Shown here piece after piece: positions 6,692 to 8,128 of a stretch of DNA of 8,128 nt. Origin of the DNA: a bacterium BMS3Bbin02. GTDB lineage: Bacteria > Actinomycetota > Acidimicrobiia > Spongiisociales > UBA5794. Positions within the stretch are counted from its first letter, which is position 1. Each line of letters starts with the position of its first letter. The notes beneath the pieces were generated by a model. That model saw only the letters and a program-made list of their open reading frames with translations. It was not told where the DNA came from and did no database searches. The DNA lies in NCBI GenBank assembly GCA_002898115.1, contig BDTL01000142.1:1-8128 (forward strand), in the 5' to 3' direction. Made by a program: the position numbers and the translations under genes.

Positions 6692-7732
6692 ATGACCAGA
6701 GTTCTCACCACAACGATCGGCTCTTTCCCCAAACCTGGCTACCTGCCGGTTCGCGACTGGTTCCAGAAGCAGTACTCGACTGCGTTTGATGCTTTCTACT
6801 TCGACAACCGGGACCTTGAGACCCGGTTTGCCCTCGCAACCCAGGGAGCGGTGACGGCCCAGGTCGACGCCGGGATCGATGTGCCCACCGACGGTGAGAT
6901 GCGTAGGGAGCACTACATCTTCTACCACCTGCGTCACCTGAGTGGAGTGGACTTCGAGCACCTCCAGCGACGCGAGATTCGCACAGGGGCGTGGGAGCGC
7001 GAGGCGCCGACGATCATCGACCGGGTCAGTCCCAACGGCATCTTCCTTTCGTACGACTACCAGATTGCGCAGTCATACTCGTCGCAGCCGATCAAGATCA
7101 CCGTCCCCGGGCCGATGACCATCGCGACACCGTAGCCGACGAGCACTACGAAGACCCGCGGCGTCTCAGCCGCGACCTCGCCGACGCCCTCAACGTTGAG
7201 ATCCGGGCGCTGGCCGAAGCCGGCTGTGGCCACATCCAGGTCGACGAACCGGTATTCGCTCGCAAGACGGAGGAAGCGCCGGCATTCGGGATCGAGGACC
7301 TCGAACGCTGCTTCGCCGGCGTGCCGGCAGAGGTGTAGCGCGTTGTTCACCTCTGCTGTGGGTGTCCGCGTCACCTCGATCAACCGGACCAGGATGTCTA
7401 CAAAGCCGACCCCGCCGCCTACCTCGAACTCGCCGAGGCGCTCGACCAGGCAGCGGTTGATGCCATTTCGATAGAAGATGCACACCGCCCCTCCGACCTT
7501 CGTCTGCTGGAGTTGTTCGAACAGAGCACTGTCATCCTCGGCTTGATCGCCATAGCCAAGACTCGAGTCGAATCGGTGGAGGAGATGCGAACACGCCTCC
7601 AAGAGGCCCTCTCGCACAGCGACAGCGAGCACCTCATCGCAGGCCCTGCCTGTGGGCTCGGGATGTTGGACCTGGCAACGGCGACATCGAAGCTCGCCAA
7701 CCTGACTGCCGCCGCCAAAAGCCCTCGATTGA
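6692..7732 (+). pseudogene. MetE C-terminal-like cobalamin-independent methionine synthase family protein, multiply disrupted
   Basis: From ATG 6692 the protein begins TRVLTTTIGSFPKPGYLP and continues with VDAGIDVPTDGEMRREHY, both typical of single-domain relatives of the MetE catalytic half (Meth_synt_2 fold). Such proteins transfer methyl groups to thiols; some make methionine, others have unknown roles. The frame stops at TAG 7133-7135, but a one-base deletion near 7125 would join GPMTIA to DTVADEHYED in the next frame. That frame has an in-frame TAG at 7336-7338, just before VVHLCCG. After it the protein continues through AISIEDAH and AGPACGLGML. An AAAA run at 7717-7720 may contain an extra A; removing it gives AAAKALD and a stop at 7730-7732. 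Repaired length is about 346 residues, normal for the family. The predicted zinc ligands survive: His (codon 7348), Cys (7354), Glu (7474), Cys (7651). Damage is therefore recent, or it is sequence error. No clear ribosome site precedes the start. Confidence 0.8.
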
Positions 7733-7771
7733 TAAGATCTCGGTTCTGGGCCGACGCCGCCGTGCCCAGGG

Positions 7772-8128
7772 TCATGGGGAGCCGTCTGCGAACCGTCTCA
7801 GCGGCTCGCTCGACGTTCGTTGCGCCAGATCATCGAATCGCAGCACCAGTCCGCTGTTCGGTGAGCTGAAGGCGCCATAGACTGAGATGTAGACTCGATC
7901 CACAGCGTCGATGGCCGAGATGTCGGAACCGGCATGTCCTGCACCAACACCCGGCCTTCAGTCCAGCCATCACCTTGTGGCTCGAGACGTATCAATCGCC
8001 CCGTCTTGCCGTGGCATGGATCACTCGTTTCTGTGCCGTCGATGAACGCGAGCACGTACAAACGCCCGACCGTGACAAACGCCAGGTCGATGGGGGCGGT
8101 CAGGTTGTCGGCCGCCACTGCGAAGGAG
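7772..8128 (-). pseudogene. Propeller-type (ScyD/ScyE-like) protein, C-terminal part, frameshifted near 7920 (5' end outside window)
   Basis: The gene reads leftwards from the window edge. The first frame gives FAVAADNLTAPIDLAFVTVG, RLYVLAFIDG, GKTGRLIRLEPQGDGWTEG and RVLVQDMPVPT. Near 7920 the coherent reading moves to the neighbouring frame: ISAIDAVDRVYISVYGAF, then SSPNSGLVLRFDDLA, ending GSP and a stop at complement 7772-7774. Inserting one base restores a single chain. The pattern, with repeated strands like 'xDLAFxxxGRLYVL' and 'SAIDAVDRVYISVYG' and a C-terminal GLVLRF, is that of the last two blades of a secreted ScyD/ScyE or SMP-30-like propeller, comparable with the protein at 1021-1766. 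Left unrepaired, the first frame runs on to 7798 through unconvincing sequence. It converges on the methyltransferase gene with about 40 bases between stops. Function is unknown. Confidence 0.62.

Noticed and set aside
7733..7869. Extension of the methyltransferase frame to a stop at 7869
   Set aside because: The added residues are Arg/Ser-rich, unlike the family, and overlap the coherent end of the minus-strand propeller gene. An extra A at 7717-7720 explains it better.

Overview
The window is moderately GC-rich bacterial DNA, probably from an actinomycete-type high-GC Gram-positive (Actinomycetota). The class cannot be fixed from sequence alone. The hints are Actinomycetota-like lipoprotein signals (LVAAAC and VLAAC), GTG starts, an RDD membrane protein, and a sugar-type ABC transporter whose binding protein carries a Val/Glu-rich linker. 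Some Chloroflexota look similar, so this placement is inference.

Layout. Bases 1-531 hold the C-terminal half of a Gfo/Idh/MocA-family NAD(P)-dependent oxidoreductase, cut by the window edge. A small RDD-family membrane protein (567-1031) follows, overlapped by the start of a secreted lipoprotein with a beta-propeller-like body (1021-1766). That reading frame is broken by an apparent one-base deletion near 1179. A 236-base regulatory gap contains a perfect 12-bp LacI/GalR-like palindrome (1820-1831) and a second, imperfect one two helical turns downstream. It ends in a near-duplicate of the translation-start region of the next gene.

Bases 2003-6607 form the core of the window: an intact four-gene carbohydrate-type ABC importer in the order binding lipoprotein, MalF-like permease, MalG-like permease, MalK/UgpC-like ATPase. 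A strong GC-rich hairpin (3493-3525) lies between the binding protein and the first permease. Such hairpins commonly let a binding protein be made in excess over the membrane parts. The substrate cannot be read from the sequence. A sugar, polyol or related small molecule is likely, and the neighbouring oxidoreductase would suit its catabolism.

Downstream, a MetE C-terminal-like methyltransferase gene (6692-7732) carries one frameshift, one in-frame stop and a probable second frameshift, yet all four predicted zinc ligands remain. Converging on it from the minus strand is the 3' part of a second propeller-type protein (7772-8128), also frameshifted. Five apparent lesions thus sit in the three genes flanking the importer, while the importer has none. 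This could be real gene decay or consensus sequence error, and the window alone cannot decide. I found no tRNA, rRNA, CRISPR array, transposase or phage gene, and no clear sign of a wholly new system. The most informative signals are the operator pair, the duplicated translation start, the intra-operon hairpin and the lesion pattern.
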